From Alphaproteobacteria bacterium (GTDB lineage Bacteria; Pseudomonadota; Alphaproteobacteria; UBA828), in assembly GCA_016869195.1 (NCBI GenBank), contig VGET01000004.1:1-42982 (forward strand): 42,982 bases of DNA. The letters are read 5' to 3'. The notes under the pieces are model-generated. The model was not told the origin of the DNA, made no database searches, and saw nothing but the letters and a program-made list of their open reading frames with translations. The position numbers and the translations under genes were made by a program. This document shows, one piece after another, positions 17,468-26,113 of this stretch (positions are counted from its first letter, which is position 1; each line of letters begins with the position of its first letter).

Positions 17468-18472
17468 TCAACCGCCCTGCAGCGCCTGAAGCTTCTGCTG
17501 CCGCTCGATCTGAAGCTGAATGCGCATGTTCTCGAGCGCGCTCGCCTGCTGCTGGAAGCTCGCCAGCGCCGCATCGTCGAACGAGCCGGCCTCGACGCCG
17601 TTGACATAGGTCGTCCGCACGTTGAGCAGATTGCCCTCGACATCGAATGACGTCGGGATGTTGGAGAGCGCGTCGAGCACGATCTGGCGATTCGCATCGT
17701 CGGCGGGGCCGGCCGAGGGCGCGGCGTTCACCGCGGCCAGCATCTGGTCATAGGCGCTCCGGCCATTCGCGACGTGGCCATAGCCCTGCGAGATGATATC
17801 GCGCGCACCGGCAAAGGCCTCAGGCCCCACCTGATTGCCCTTCACCAGCTCGATCTGTGTGCTCAACAGGTGTACAAGCACGTCGGCTTCGGCCTTCATC
17901 GCCGAATAGAGGTAGAAACTCACGTTCGGGCCGGCCTTGATGTCGATCTGCTGCTGATAGAGCATGGCCTGGTTCGCGATCTGCCCGCGCGTCAGCTCCA
18001 GGTTCTTGATCGTGCGCTGAAGATAGAAGTTCTCGTCCCGATGGCGCCCCGCCTCGACCAGGCGCTCACCGGCCTCGATCGCCTCGAGCGTCACTGAGCG
18101 TGTGCTCTCGGCCATTTGGAGCGTGGTCGCAAGCGTGCGGCGCATCTGGTCATCGACCACGCTCGGCGGCGGCGGGCTCGCCGCCAGTTGCGCTGACAGC
18201 TCGGCATGCCGTGCGCGCAGCCGCATGGAGAGTTCCTGCACGTTCCGCGCCGCATCCTCATCGCTCATCTGTCCGCTGAACACGGCGTCGGCCAGCACAT
18301 CGTACGACGTGGTCTCCTCATAGACCTGACTGAAGCCCGCGATCAGCACGTTCAGGCTTTGAGAGTATTCCGCCCCCTGCTTGATTTCTTCCAGGGTTGG
18401 CAAAGCACGCGCGGTCAAGGGCGTGGCTACCGCCAGCACCGCGAACAAGGCCATAATCAGCAGTTTCCGCAT
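17468..18472 (-). CDS. Exported alpha-helical protein of unknown function
   Basis: I do not recognise this 334-aa protein. It has a clear Sec signal peptide, MRKLLIMALFAVLAVATPL, with likely cleavage near TARA-LP, so it is probably periplasmic or outer-membrane associated. The mature protein is mostly helical and Gln/Ala/Glu-rich, with coiled-coil-like segments such as ELSMRLRARHAELSAQLAA and a C-terminal QIERQQKLQALQGG. There is no lipobox. The ATG at 18472 is chosen because GGAGG stands 5-6 nt upstream and the signal peptide starts there; a start at 18499 lacks both. Upstream lie a TTGGTTAACCAA palindrome, a TAAGAT -10-like box with a poor -35, and three TGTGTC-type palindromes, so activator control is likely. 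Confidence 0.85.
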   Translation of the reverse strand: MRKLLIMALFAVLAVATPLTARALPTLEEIKQGAEYSQSLNVLIAGFSQVYEETTSYDVLADAVFSGQMSDEDAARNVQELSMRLRARHAELSAQLAASPPPPSVVDDQMRRTLATTLQMAESTRSVTLEAIEAGERLVEAGRHRDENFYLQRTIKNLELTRGQIANQAMLYQQQIDIKAGPNVSFYLYSAMKAEADVLVHLLSTQIELVKGNQVGPEAFAGARDIISQGYGHVANGRSAYDQMLAAVNAAPSAGPADDANRQIVLDALSNIPTSFDVEGNLLNVRTTYVNGVEAGSFDDAALASFQQQASALENMRIQLQIERQQKLQALQGG

Positions 18473-18526
18473 CGGGTCCTCCGCATGTTGGTTAACCAAT
18501 CTTATTCAAAGGGAGCCGGCGGTGCC

Positions 18527-18586
18527 TGTAAGCGGCGACACAGCGTTGTGTCAGCGGACACATGGCCGGTTGTGTCCGCCGACACA
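18527..18586 (-). promoter_or_regulatory. Three tandem TGTGTC-N4-GACACA palindromes (putative operators)
   Basis: Two perfect-arm 16-bp palindromes, TGTGTCAGCGGACACA (18547-18562) and TGTGTCCGCCGACACA (18571-18586), and a degenerate third, TGTAAGCGGCGACACA (18527-18542), lie upstream of the minus-strand exported orphan gene. The spacer bases are also similar (G/C-rich). If TAAGAT on the minus strand (18499-18504) is the -10, the site centres fall near -42, -62 and -86, positions typical for an activator. Readthrough RNA from the dienelactone hydrolase gene could also fold them into hairpins. The cognate regulator is not known. Confidence 0.5.
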
Positions 18587-18606
18587 GCGCTTCGCGATAC
18601 CTCGGC

Positions 18607-19371
18607 TTAGCCGATAGTGCGCTTGAGGAACTCGGTCGTGCGCTGCCAGGCGAGCGCGGCATCGGCCTCGTCATAGCGCCCGCCGGTCGGGTTGGCGAAG
18701 GCGTGATCGGCGTCGTACCAATGGGCCTCAAGCGTCTTGCCCGCCGTCTTCATCTCGGCCGCGAAGCCATCGACCATGGCGCGGTTGATCCACTGGTCCT
18801 TCTCGGCGAAATGGCCTAGCACCGGGCCGACCAGGGGGCCGAGCTCGGCCGCCTGCTTGGCGACATTGCCGTAATAGACAATTGTGCCATCGACAGGCAC
18901 GGCGAGGCTCGCGTTGAGCGACCAGCCGCCGCCGAAGCACCAGCCGATTGTCGCGACCTTGCCGGTCGCGCGCGCGTCCTTCTTGAGCCAGCTGACCCAA
19001 GATTTGACCGTGTCGGTCGCGACCGCGGCATCGACACCGCCGATCAGCGCCTTCGCCTCATCGGGCGTCTTGGCCACCTGACCGGCGAACAGATCAATCG
19101 CGAGCGCGAGATAGCCGAGCTTGGCGAGCTCGGCGGCGACCGACTTGATCTGGTCATTTAGACCCCACCACTCGTGCACCAGCATGACGGCGGGTGCCGG
19201 CGCGGCCGCGGGCAAGGCCAGCGCCGCGCTCACCGTCTTGCCGCCCTCGGTCGTCAATGACACCGTCTCGAGGCCGGCGGCCGCGGCACGCGCCAAGCGC
19301 GGGTTGGCGAGAACGGTGGCGAGCGACAAGCCGGCGAGACCTACCATCAGCTCACGACGGGCAATGTTCAT
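18607..19371 (-). CDS. Dienelactone hydrolase family protein, exported
   Basis: The 254-aa alpha/beta hydrolase is of the dienelactone hydrolase type, which opens cyclic ester bonds using a Cys-Asp-His triad. The nucleophile Cys145 is in GWCFGGGWS, the Asp is about residue 192 (HFAEKDQWIN), and the His is about residue 223 (DADHAFANPTG). The N-terminus MNIARRELMVGLAGLSLATV with a later AXA-like site reads as a possible twin-arginine signal, so the enzyme may be periplasmic. It is divergent from the phytase-like esterase gene, with 67 nt between them. The natural substrate is unknown; chlorocatechol degradation is not supported by the neighbours. Confidence 0.9.
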   Translation of the reverse strand: MNIARRELMVGLAGLSLATVLANPRLARAAAAGLETVSLTTEGGKTVSAALALPAAAPAPAVMLVHEWWGLNDQIKSVAAELAKLGYLALAIDLFAGQVAKTPDEAKALIGGVDAAVATDTVKSWVSWLKKDARATGKVATIGWCFGGGWSLNASLAVPVDGTIVYYGNVAKQAAELGPLVGPVLGHFAEKDQWINRAMVDGFAAEMKTAGKTLEAHWYDADHAFANPTGGRYDEADAALAWQRTTEFLKRTIG

Positions 19372-19438
19372 GGCAACCTCCCTACTTCCTCATCATGTTC
19401 GCACCAGGGGATCGGGCGACGCCTCGACAGGCTTAGAC

Positions 19439-20503
19439 ATGATGCAGACCCGCGTGAAGACAACTGGGCGTGATCGCCCCTTCCGGCCTTGGCCGTGGCG
19501 CATGGCGCTCGCGGTCCTGCTGCTGCTGATGACGCCGTTGGCGGCAGCGCGAGCCGAGCCGGTCTCGATCACCGCGACGCCGATACCGCTTAATGTCGAT
19601 AAGTCCGAGCAGGCCGAGATCGGCCGGCTGCGCTATCTGGGCGGCCTCGAATTGCGCGCGGACAGCGCGCATTTCGGCGGCTTTTCGGGCCTGCTCGTGA
19701 GCGATGACGGGCGCAGCCTGATCGCGCTGTCGGATCGCGGCTCGTGGCTGACCGCCGAGCTCGTCCATGACGATGACGGCCGCCTGATCGGCATGGAGCG
19801 CGCCGACATCGCGCCGGCGCGTCGCCCACCGGGGCGCGCCTTCGACCCCGAGGCCCTGATGTTCCGCCCGCGCGAGAACGACCTCCTCATCACCTCCGAG
19901 CGCAATCACCGCCTGATCGCTTACGAACTGCCGCAGACCCGCAGCCGCTCGACGCCCTATCGCTACAACGCGCACGAACTTGCGCGCTTCAGGCCAAGCG
20001 TGCTGGAGGCTCCACGCGACTTCGCCAACCTCGGCAAGAACGAGGGCATCGAGGCGCTGGTTCAGCTCACGGATGGTCGCCTGTTCGCGCTCGAGGAGGG
20101 CGGTGAAAATCCCGCCGACACGCCGGCGCGCGGCTGGCTGATCGGGTCGAAGGACAAGGTCGAGCGACTGACACTCACGCGCTCCGTCCGCTTCCGCCCG
20201 ACCGATGCGGCGCTACTACCGAATGGCGACGTGCTCGTGCTCGAGCGCCGCTACACCGCGCTTGGCGGCGTGGCGGCGCGGCTACGCGTGCTCGAGCAGG
20301 AGGCGCTCGTCGCTGGCGCCGAGCTTCAGGGCGAGGTGATCGCCGAGCTCGTGCCGCCTGTCTCGGTCGACAACATGGAGGGGCTGGCGGTTCGCCAGGA
20401 CGGTAACCGCACCATCGTCACGCTGATCTCGGACGACAATTTCAATCAGTGGCAGCGCACGATTCTGCTGCAATTCGAGCTACGGCCCGAACGCACGCGC
20501 TGA
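19439..20503 (+). CDS. Esterase-like activity of phytase family protein
   Basis: The 354-aa exported protein resembles the 'esterase-like activity of phytase' (PF13449) family, a beta-propeller-like group with ill-defined hydrolase activity. It has a long signal peptide (MALAVLLLLMTPLAAARAEP about residues 22-41). The mature protein contains GGLELRADSAHFGGFSGLLV, a SDRGSWLTAELV strand, FDPEALMF, and GKNEGIEALVQLTDGRLFALEEG. I chose the ATG at 19439 (a second ATG follows immediately). The frame stays open upstream, but that part overlaps the divergent hydrolase gene. Confidence 0.82.
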   Translation: MMQTRVKTTGRDRPFRPWPWRMALAVLLLLMTPLAAARAEPVSITATPIPLNVDKSEQAEIGRLRYLGGLELRADSAHFGGFSGLLVSDDGRSLIALSDRGSWLTAELVHDDDGRLIGMERADIAPARRPPGRAFDPEALMFRPRENDLLITSERNHRLIAYELPQTRSRSTPYRYNAHELARFRPSVLEAPRDFANLGKNEGIEALVQLTDGRLFALEEGGENPADTPARGWLIGSKDKVERLTLTRSVRFRPTDAALLPNGDVLVLERRYTALGGVAARLRVLEQEALVAGAELQGEVIAELVPPVSVDNMEGLAVRQDGNRTIVTLISDDNFNQWQRTILLQFELRPERTR

Positions 20504-20554
20504 CACGTCGCGCCACGCCGCGATCCGGCGTAGCGTCGAACCAAGCGGCTCGGT

Positions 20555-20758
20555 CTATTCTTCTCGAAGGGCGCGCTTGCGAGCGAGCTTGCGGGTGCGA
20601 CGCACCGCCTCGGCCTTCTCGCGGGCGCGACGCTCGGACGGCTTCTCATAGTGCCGCCGCATCTTCATCTCCCGAAAGATGCCTTCACGCTGCATCTTCT
20701 TCTTGAGCGCCTTCAGCGCCTGATCGACGTTATTTTCGCGTACGAGGACTTGGACCAA
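20555..20758 (-). CDS. rpsU: 30S ribosomal protein S21, TTG start
   Basis: S21 is a small-subunit protein that helps 16S rRNA pair with mRNA during initiation. The product (67 aa with the TTG start) contains [20 protein letters not shown] and the basic tail [20 protein letters not shown]. The family begins right at VQVLVR, so the start must be the TTG at 20758. AAGGAGAGG stands about 10 nt in front of it. A reading frame up to 20803 would add 15 unrelated residues. A good promoter lies upstream. Confidence 0.95.
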   Translation of the reverse strand: MVQVLVRENNVDQALKALKKKMQREGIFREMKMRRHYEKPSERRAREKAEAVRRTRKLARKRALREE

Positions 20759-20826
20759 ACGGAACCCCTCTCCTTTCCCCCAACACAAAAGCGACGAGGC
20801 CATGGCAGCCTCGCCGCGGGGGCGTC

Positions 20827-20855
20827 TCTATAGCACGAGGCCGGCGGCCTGTGAA
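20827..20855 (-). promoter_or_regulatory. Predicted sigma-70 promoter of rpsU
   Basis: On the minus strand TTCACA (20850-20855) and TATAGA (20827-20832) are separated by exactly 17 nt. Transcription would begin near 20820, giving a leader of about 60 nt. The leader holds a stem made of GCGAGGC and GCCTCG(T)CGC halves, roughly 20790-20815, just before the ribosome site. Confidence 0.6.
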
Positions 20856-20963
20856 GGCCGGGGCGGTGGGACAATTCTTACCCGACCCTTAGGAAATTCG
20901 GCCCGGTGACCATGTGGTGACCAAGGGCTTTACCCAGCGCTTTCCTGACTCCATGATGGGGTC

Positions 20964-21506
20964 ATGTCGATTCTCAAGATCGCCCGCGCGGGCCATCCGG
21001 TCCTGAAGCGCGTGGCCGAGCCGGTCGCCGACCCCACCTCGCCCGCTATCCGCCACCTCATTGCCGACATGATCGAGACCCTAGTGGACATTGACGGCGC
21101 GGGGCTGGCCGCCCCCCAGGTCCACGTCTCGCGCCGCGTCGTGATTTTCCGCGTGCCCGAGGAGCGCGCCAAGCGCGAGGACCGCGAGGCCGCCGAGCCC
21201 CAGCCTCTGACCGTGCTGATCAACCCGGTGATCGAGCCGATGTCGACCGAGATGGCCGAGGGGCTCGAGGCCTGCCTGTCGCTGCCGGGCCTCGCCGGAC
21301 GGGTGCCGCGCTACACCCACATCCGTTATCGCGGGCTCGACCACGAGGGTCGGGCGATCGAACGCGAGGCGCGCGGGTTTCACGCACGCGTCGTGCAGCA
21401 CGAATGCGACCATCTCGATGGTATTCTCTACCCGATGCGGATGGCCGACATGTCGACCCTCGCCTTCACCACCGAGCTCGGCCGCGATGAGGTGGAGGAA
21501 TCATGA
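20964..21506 (+). CDS. def: Peptide deformylase family protein
   Basis: Peptide deformylase removes the formyl group from nascent N-terminal methionine using a metal held by one Cys and two His. The 180-aa product has motif I GAGLAAPQ (residues 45-52), motif III QHECDHLDG (145-153), and a motif II that reads EACLS (102-106) in place of the usual EGCLS. The Cys ligand Cys104, His146 and His150 and the catalytic Glu147 are kept. The gene overlaps the COQ9 gene by ATGA instead of lying beside fmt, so it may be a second, specialised deformylase. Activity is likely but not certain. Confidence 0.88.
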   Translation: MSILKIARAGHPVLKRVAEPVADPTSPAIRHLIADMIETLVDIDGAGLAAPQVHVSRRVVIFRVPEERAKREDREAAEPQPLTVLINPVIEPMSTEMAEGLEACLSLPGLAGRVPRYTHIRYRGLDHEGRAIEREARGFHARVVQHECDHLDGILYPMRMADMSTLAFTTELGRDEVEES

Positions 21507-22243
21507 GCAACGCATTCTGGCGTCCCTTGGCGCCGAGCCTCGAGCGGGACCGGCTGCTCGAGGCGGTCCTGAACCATGTGCCGTTCGATGGCTGGAGCCC
21601 GGCGGCGCTCAAGGCCGCGGCGGGTGACCTCGGCCTGACGCAGGAGGAAGCCGAGCGCGAGTTTCCCGGTGGCGTGCTTGACCTCATCGGCTATCACTCG
21701 GTGCGCGCCGACCGGCAGATGGGCGAGGCGTTGGCCGCGCTCGACCTCGCCAAACTCAGCCTCCGTCGCCGCGTCATTGCGGTGATTCGCGCGCGGCTCG
21801 AGCAGAATGCCTCGGCGAGAGAATCCGTGCGTGCCGCGCTTGGCGTGTTGAGCCAGCCGCGCAACCTGCCGGTCGCCATGGCGCTGCTCTATCGAACCGT
21901 CGATGCGGTGTGGTGGGCCGCGGGCGACACCGCGACCAATTTCAGCTTCTACACCAAGCGCGCGACGCTCGCCGGCGTCTACATGGCGACGCTCATGGTC
22001 TGGCTCAATGATCGTTCCGAAGGCGCAAGCGAGACCTGGGCCTTCCTCGAGCGGCGCATCGATGATGTGTTGAAGATCCAGAAAGCGCGTGGGCGCGTGG
22101 AAGCCGCCCTGCCCGATTTGCCCGGCCTATTCCGCGCGTTTCGCCAGGCCACGGCGGCGCGTCACCGACGCGGGGTGAGGCCTGATTGGCGCGCGGATGG
22201 GGACGCAAAGCGCGAGCCGCCATCCAGCGCGCCCGAGAGCTGA
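21503..22243 (+). CDS. COQ9 family protein
   Basis: COQ9 proteins are TetR-fold lipid-binding factors that present ubiquinone intermediates to the hydroxylase Coq7. The 246-aa product shows the N-terminal helical part (ERDRLLEAVLNHVPFDGWS), and the core VDAVWWAAGDTATNFSFYTKRATLAGVY, which is the strongest family signature. The last 30 residues are basic and disordered. The ATG overlaps the stop of the deformylase gene (ATGA), so the two are co-translated. This indicates that the host makes ubiquinone. Confidence 0.9.
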   Translation: MSNAFWRPLAPSLERDRLLEAVLNHVPFDGWSPAALKAAAGDLGLTQEEAEREFPGGVLDLIGYHSVRADRQMGEALAALDLAKLSLRRRVIAVIRARLEQNASARESVRAALGVLSQPRNLPVAMALLYRTVDAVWWAAGDTATNFSFYTKRATLAGVYMATLMVWLNDRSEGASETWAFLERRIDDVLKIQKARGRVEAALPDLPGLFRAFRQATAARHRRGVRPDWRADGDAKREPPSSAPES

Positions 22244-22346
22244 GGACCCGCCCGGTCGCGTGATATCCCGATCTGGGGCACGCCTGGACACCATCGCCTG
22301 ACCTTCCGATAATCGATCCTTCCACCACGGCAGCAGGGCCGAATCC

Positions 22347-24111
22347 GTGACCGGGGAGCCCATCGAGCGGCGTTTGGCCGCGATCCTGAGCGCGGATGTC
22401 GTCGGCTATAGCCGCTTGATGGCGGCCGATGAGACCGGCACCTTGACCCGGCTCGAGGCGCTGCGCCGCGAGCTGATTGACCCGTCGATCGCCGGGCACC
22501 GCGGCCGCACGGTCAAGCTGATTGGCGACGGCATGCTGGTCGAGTTCCCGAGCGCGGTCGAGGCCGTGCGGTGCGCGATCGAGATTCAGCGCGCGTGCTC
22601 CGAGCGCCACGCCGACAGCTCCAGCGATACGAAGCTCGAGCTTCGCATCGGCATCAATCTCGGCGATGTCATCGTGCGCGGCGATAACCTCTATGGCGAT
22701 GGCGTCAACGTCGCCGCGCGGCTTGAATCGGTCGCCGAGCCCGGTGGCATCTGCATCTCGCGCGCGGTGCGCGACCAGGTGCGCGACAAGCTCGTCGTTC
22801 GCCTCGATGATCTTGGCGAAATCGAGGTCAAGAACATTGCCCGGCCGGTGCGGGTGTTTCGGGTACGCACCGGCGAACAGCCCGCGGAAAGTCGCCCGAG
22901 CGCCATCAAGGTGCCGGCGAGCGAAGGCCCTTCGATCGTGGTGCTTCCGTTCGCCAATATGAGCGGCGACCCCGAACAGGAATATTTCAGCGACGGCATC
23001 ACCGAAGACCTCATCACCGATCTAAGCAAGATTCCGGGCCTCCTGGTGATCGCGCGCAACTCCTCGTTTGCCTTCAAGGGCAAGGCCGTCGACTCGTCGA
23101 GATCTGCAAACAGTTCCGCGTGCGCTACGCACTCGAAGGCTCGGTGCGCAAAGCCGGTCAGCGGGTGCGCATCACCGCGCAGCTAATCGATGGCGCGACC
23201 GGCGGCCACCTCTGGGCCGAGCGTTATGACCGCGAGCTGACCGACATCTTCGCGGTACAGGACGAGGTGACGCGTCAGATCGTCACCGCGCTCAAGATCA
23301 ATTTCGACAAGGCGCGCTCGGCTCAGGCTACGCCCGCCGCGCCGGCGCGGATCGAGGCGCACGATTGCTTCCTGCGCGGGCGCGAGCTGATGCAGACGAC
23401 GAACCTGAGCAGGGAAGGCGTGCGTAGCGCGGGCGAGTGGTTCCGCCGTGCGGTCGAGCTCGACCCTACCTATCCCGGCGGCTATGGCGGGCTGGCGCAG
23501 GTTTACGCGCTGCAATACCAGAACCAGTGGGGCTCGAACCCCGCCGACGATCTGCGTCAGGCCAGGCGCTATGTTGATGAGGGCTTGGCGCAGGACCCGC
23601 GCGACGCCTATCTGCACTTCCAGAACGCGCTCGTCTCGATGTTCGAGAAGAACTACGAGCGCTGGCAGAGCGAGGTCGAGCTGGCGCTCGCTCTCAACCC
23701 AAACCTCGCGCTCGCGCTGAACGTGCGCGGGACGTACACTTGTACCAAGGCGAGCCGCTCAAGGGCCTGCCCTTTATCGAACAGGCGATGCGGCTCGACC
23801 CGGCCTTCAGGCAGCATTACCTGCACTTCGTCGCCATGGCCTATTTCTTCGCCGGTCAGCTGGAGAAGGCGGTCGAGGTGTTTCGCGAGCGCATCACGCT
23901 CAATCCCGGCACCGATCTGTCGCGCGTCTATCTGGCGTCCGCGCTCGCCCATTTGGGCCGGCTTGACGAAGCACGTGAGGTCTGGCGCCAGCTCAGAGAG
24001 ATCAATCCGGCCTATGCCGCGGCGACGCATCTGCGCCGTCTTGCCTTACGAGCTGTGGACATCGAGCGCGTGCTCGACGGCCTGCGCAAGGCCGGCCTGC
24101 CGACGGATTAG
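22347..24111 (+). pseudogene. Class III adenylate/guanylate cyclase-TolB-TPR protein, two frameshifts
   Basis: The gene encodes a class III nucleotide cyclase domain (about residues 5-165), a TolB-like region (SIVVLPFANMSGDPEQEYFS) and C-terminal TPR repeats. Catalytic residues are present: Asp17 and Asp61 for metals, Lys58 suggesting ATP as substrate, and NVAARLES for the transition state. The frame is broken twice. Near 23094, frame 1 gives KGKAVD then garbage while the next frame resumes at EICKQFRVRYALEGSV. Near 23734 it shifts again and resumes at VHLYQGEPLKGLPF. Each break is repaired by adding one base, which restores 588 aa. The start is GTG at 22347. It may be a real pseudogene or contain two sequence errors; no slippery sequence supports programmed frameshifting. 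The intact cyclase part could still be made alone. Confidence 0.85.
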
Positions 24112-24149
24112 AACGTTTGCCACGCAAATGAATCCGCCTTTCTTGGTCT

Positions 24150-24275
24150 GTCATTCCCGCGCAAGCGGGAATCCATCGAACCGCAGACACCGAGACCGCA
24201 ACTCTGGATTCCGGATCGCAAGCCTCGCAGCCGAACGCCTTCGGTGTCCGGGCTCGGCTAGCGTCCGGAATGACG
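24150..24275. repeat. Palindromic repeat, family C, copy 2
   Basis: The element starts GTCATTCCCGC-GCAA-GCGGGAATCCATCG and ends GTCCGGAATGACG, with CTGGATTCCGG between. These are the parts of the copy at 13141-13265 in inverted order. It fills the spacer between the convergent cyclase gene and purK. Confidence 0.75.
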
Positions 24276-24332
24276 ATAGATGTGTGCTGTCATGAGCGAG
24301 AAATCCGCTCCGGTCGCGCGTTGAACGGAATT

Positions 24333-25448
24333 TCAACTCGAGCGCGGCTTGATCCAGGTGACGTGGCCCATCTTGCGGCCCGGCCGCGCCTCGGCCTTGC
24401 CGTAGAGATGGAGATGCGCGCCGGGGTCGGCGAGCAGCGCGGGCCAGCGCTCGACGTCATCGCCGATCAAATTCTGCATCACCGCGTCCGAGTGACGCTC
24501 CGGGCTCCCGAGCGGCAGGCCGCAGACCGCGCGCACATGCTGCTCGAACTGGCTTGTGCCGCAGGCATCGATCGTCCAATGGCCCGAATTGTGCACGCGC
24601 GGCGCGAGCTCGTTCATCAGGAGCCCGCCGGCCTTGCTGACGAACAGCTCGACACAGAGCACGCCGACATGATCGAGCGCGTCGACGATGCGGCCCGCGA
24701 GTTCTTCTGCTTCTGCAGCCAGCGTCGGCGTGATCGGGGCCGGCGCGGTGGTGCGGTCGAGAATGCCGCCGACATGGCGGTTCTCGACCGGCACAAAGGG
24801 GGCGAGCGTGCCATCGAGCGCACGCGCGATGACGACCGAGATCTCGCGCTCGAAATCCACCCGCGCCTCGAGGATGGCAGGCGCCCGGCCGACGGCCTGC
24901 CACGCCTCGGCCGGATCGCTCGACGCCTCGATGGTTGCCTGCCCCTTGCCGTCATAGCCGAGCCGCCGGGTCTTCAGGATCGCGGGCGTGCCGATGCGGG
25001 CGAGCGCCGCTTCGAGGCTCGGCACGTCGTCAACAGGTGCGAATGAAGCGGTGCCGATGCCAAGGGCATTCGCGAATGTCTTCTCATTGAGCCGGTCCTG
25101 CGCGATCTCGAGCGAACGGGCGCCCGGGCGCACCGGCACGAGCGGCTCGAGAAGATGCACGGTCTCGACCGGCACGTTCTCGAACTCATAGGTGACGACG
25201 GACACCTGTTTGGCAAAACGCTCGAGCGCGGCGTGGTCGCGATAATCGGCGTGCGTGGTCGCGGCCGCCACCTGCCCGGCCGGCGGGTCGCCCTCGGGCG
25301 CAAAGACGTGGCAACGATAGCCGAGCCGCGCCGCTGCGAGCGCGATCATGCGTCCGAGCTGGCCGCCGCCGAGAATGCCAATGGTCGCGCCCGGCGCGAT
25401 GACCAGCGCGGGCGCTCCCTTCGCCTTAGGCGTCGTCGCGCGGCTCAT
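24333..25448 (-). CDS. purK: 5-(carboxyamino)imidazole ribonucleotide synthase
   Basis: PurK makes N5-CAIR from AIR, bicarbonate and ATP in de novo purine synthesis. The 371-aa ATP-grasp protein shows [21 protein letters not shown] near the N-terminus, the ATP-binding [31 protein letters not shown], and the metal-binding [20 protein letters not shown]. The ATG at 25448 overlaps purE by 23 nt and fits the family start; a longer reading to 25508 lies entirely inside purE. The two genes form an operon. Confidence 0.96.
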   Translation of the reverse strand: MSRATTPKAKGAPALVIAPGATIGILGGGQLGRMIALAAARLGYRCHVFAPEGDPPAGQVAAATTHADYRDHAALERFAKQVSVVTYEFENVPVETVHLLEPLVPVRPGARSLEIAQDRLNEKTFANALGIGTASFAPVDDVPSLEAALARIGTPAILKTRRLGYDGKGQATIEASSDPAEAWQAVGRAPAILEARVDFEREISVVIARALDGTLAPFVPVENRHVGGILDRTTAPAPITPTLAAEAEELAGRIVDALDHVGVLCVELFVSKAGGLLMNELAPRVHNSGHWTIDACGTSQFEQHVRAVCGLPLGSPERHSDAVMQNLIGDDVERWPALLADPGAHLHLYGKAEARPGRKMGHVTWIKPRSS

Positions 25449-25923
25449 GCTCGACCGAATCGGTCTGCCTCGCGCGCCAGGCCTCGAGCGCCGCCGCGAC
25501 CTTCGCATCCCCGAGGCCCACGATCGCGGCCGCTAGGACGGCGGCGTTGATCGCGCCGGGCTTGCCGATCGCGAGCGTGCCGACCGGGACACCGCCCGGC
25601 ATCTGAACGATCGAGAGCAGGCTGTCGAGGCCCTTCAGGGATTGGCTCTCGATCGGCACGCCGAGCACCGGCAGCGTGGTCATCGAGGCCGCCATGCCGG
25701 GCAGATGGGCCGCGCCGCCGGCGCCCGCGATGATCACCTTGAGGCCGCGGGTGCGCGCGCCGTTTGCATAGTCGTAGAGCCGCTTCGGCGTGCGATGGGC
25801 CGAAACGATACGCTTCTCGAAGCGCACGCCAAGCGCCGTCAGCGTCTCCGCCGCGTGGCGCATGGTCGCCCAGTCCGATTGGCTGCCCATGATGATGCCG
25901 ACTTCCGGCGCGCGCTCGCTCAT
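25426..25923 (-). CDS. purE: 5-(carboxyamino)imidazole ribonucleotide mutase
   Basis: PurE converts N5-CAIR to CAIR, the step after PurK. The 165-aa product has the class I PurE signature [20 protein letters not shown], the VSAHRTP motif with the catalytic His, [20 protein letters not shown] and [20 protein letters not shown]. The ATG at 25923 has GGGAGAG upstream; the frame is open further to 26448, but that part is antisense to the GGDEF gene. It is the promoter-proximal gene of purEK. Confidence 0.97.
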   Translation of the reverse strand: MSERAPEVGIIMGSQSDWATMRHAAETLTALGVRFEKRIVSAHRTPKRLYDYANGARTRGLKVIIAGAGGAAHLPGMAASMTTLPVLGVPIESQSLKGLDSLLSIVQMPGGVPVGTLAIGKPGAINAAVLAAAIVGLGDAKVAAALEAWRARQTDSVEHEPRDDA

Positions 25924-26113
25924 CGAGGCTCTCCCTGTCGCTGGGGTCGTGATCCTAGGGTCCACGCGCCAATTTCGCCAATCGTTTCCGAGACCTCGCC
26001 GGAGTGCCCGGGCACCGTAGCGAAATCCTGATTCATTAACAGTCTGTAAGGGACGTTCGGCCAGACTGACGAGCAAGGATCGAAGGCTTAAAGGCCAGGA
26101 CGGGCAACGGGCG

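Noticed and set aside
20515-20531. ACGCCG-CGATC-CGGCGT hairpin as a bidirectional terminator between the esterase gene and rpsU
   Set aside because: The stem is only 6 bp and no T-run follows on either strand.
22347-24111. Programmed ribosomal frameshifting in the cyclase gene
   Set aside because: No slippery heptamer or downstream pseudoknot-like structure is visible at 23094 or 23734, and the encoded domains are expected in one chain.
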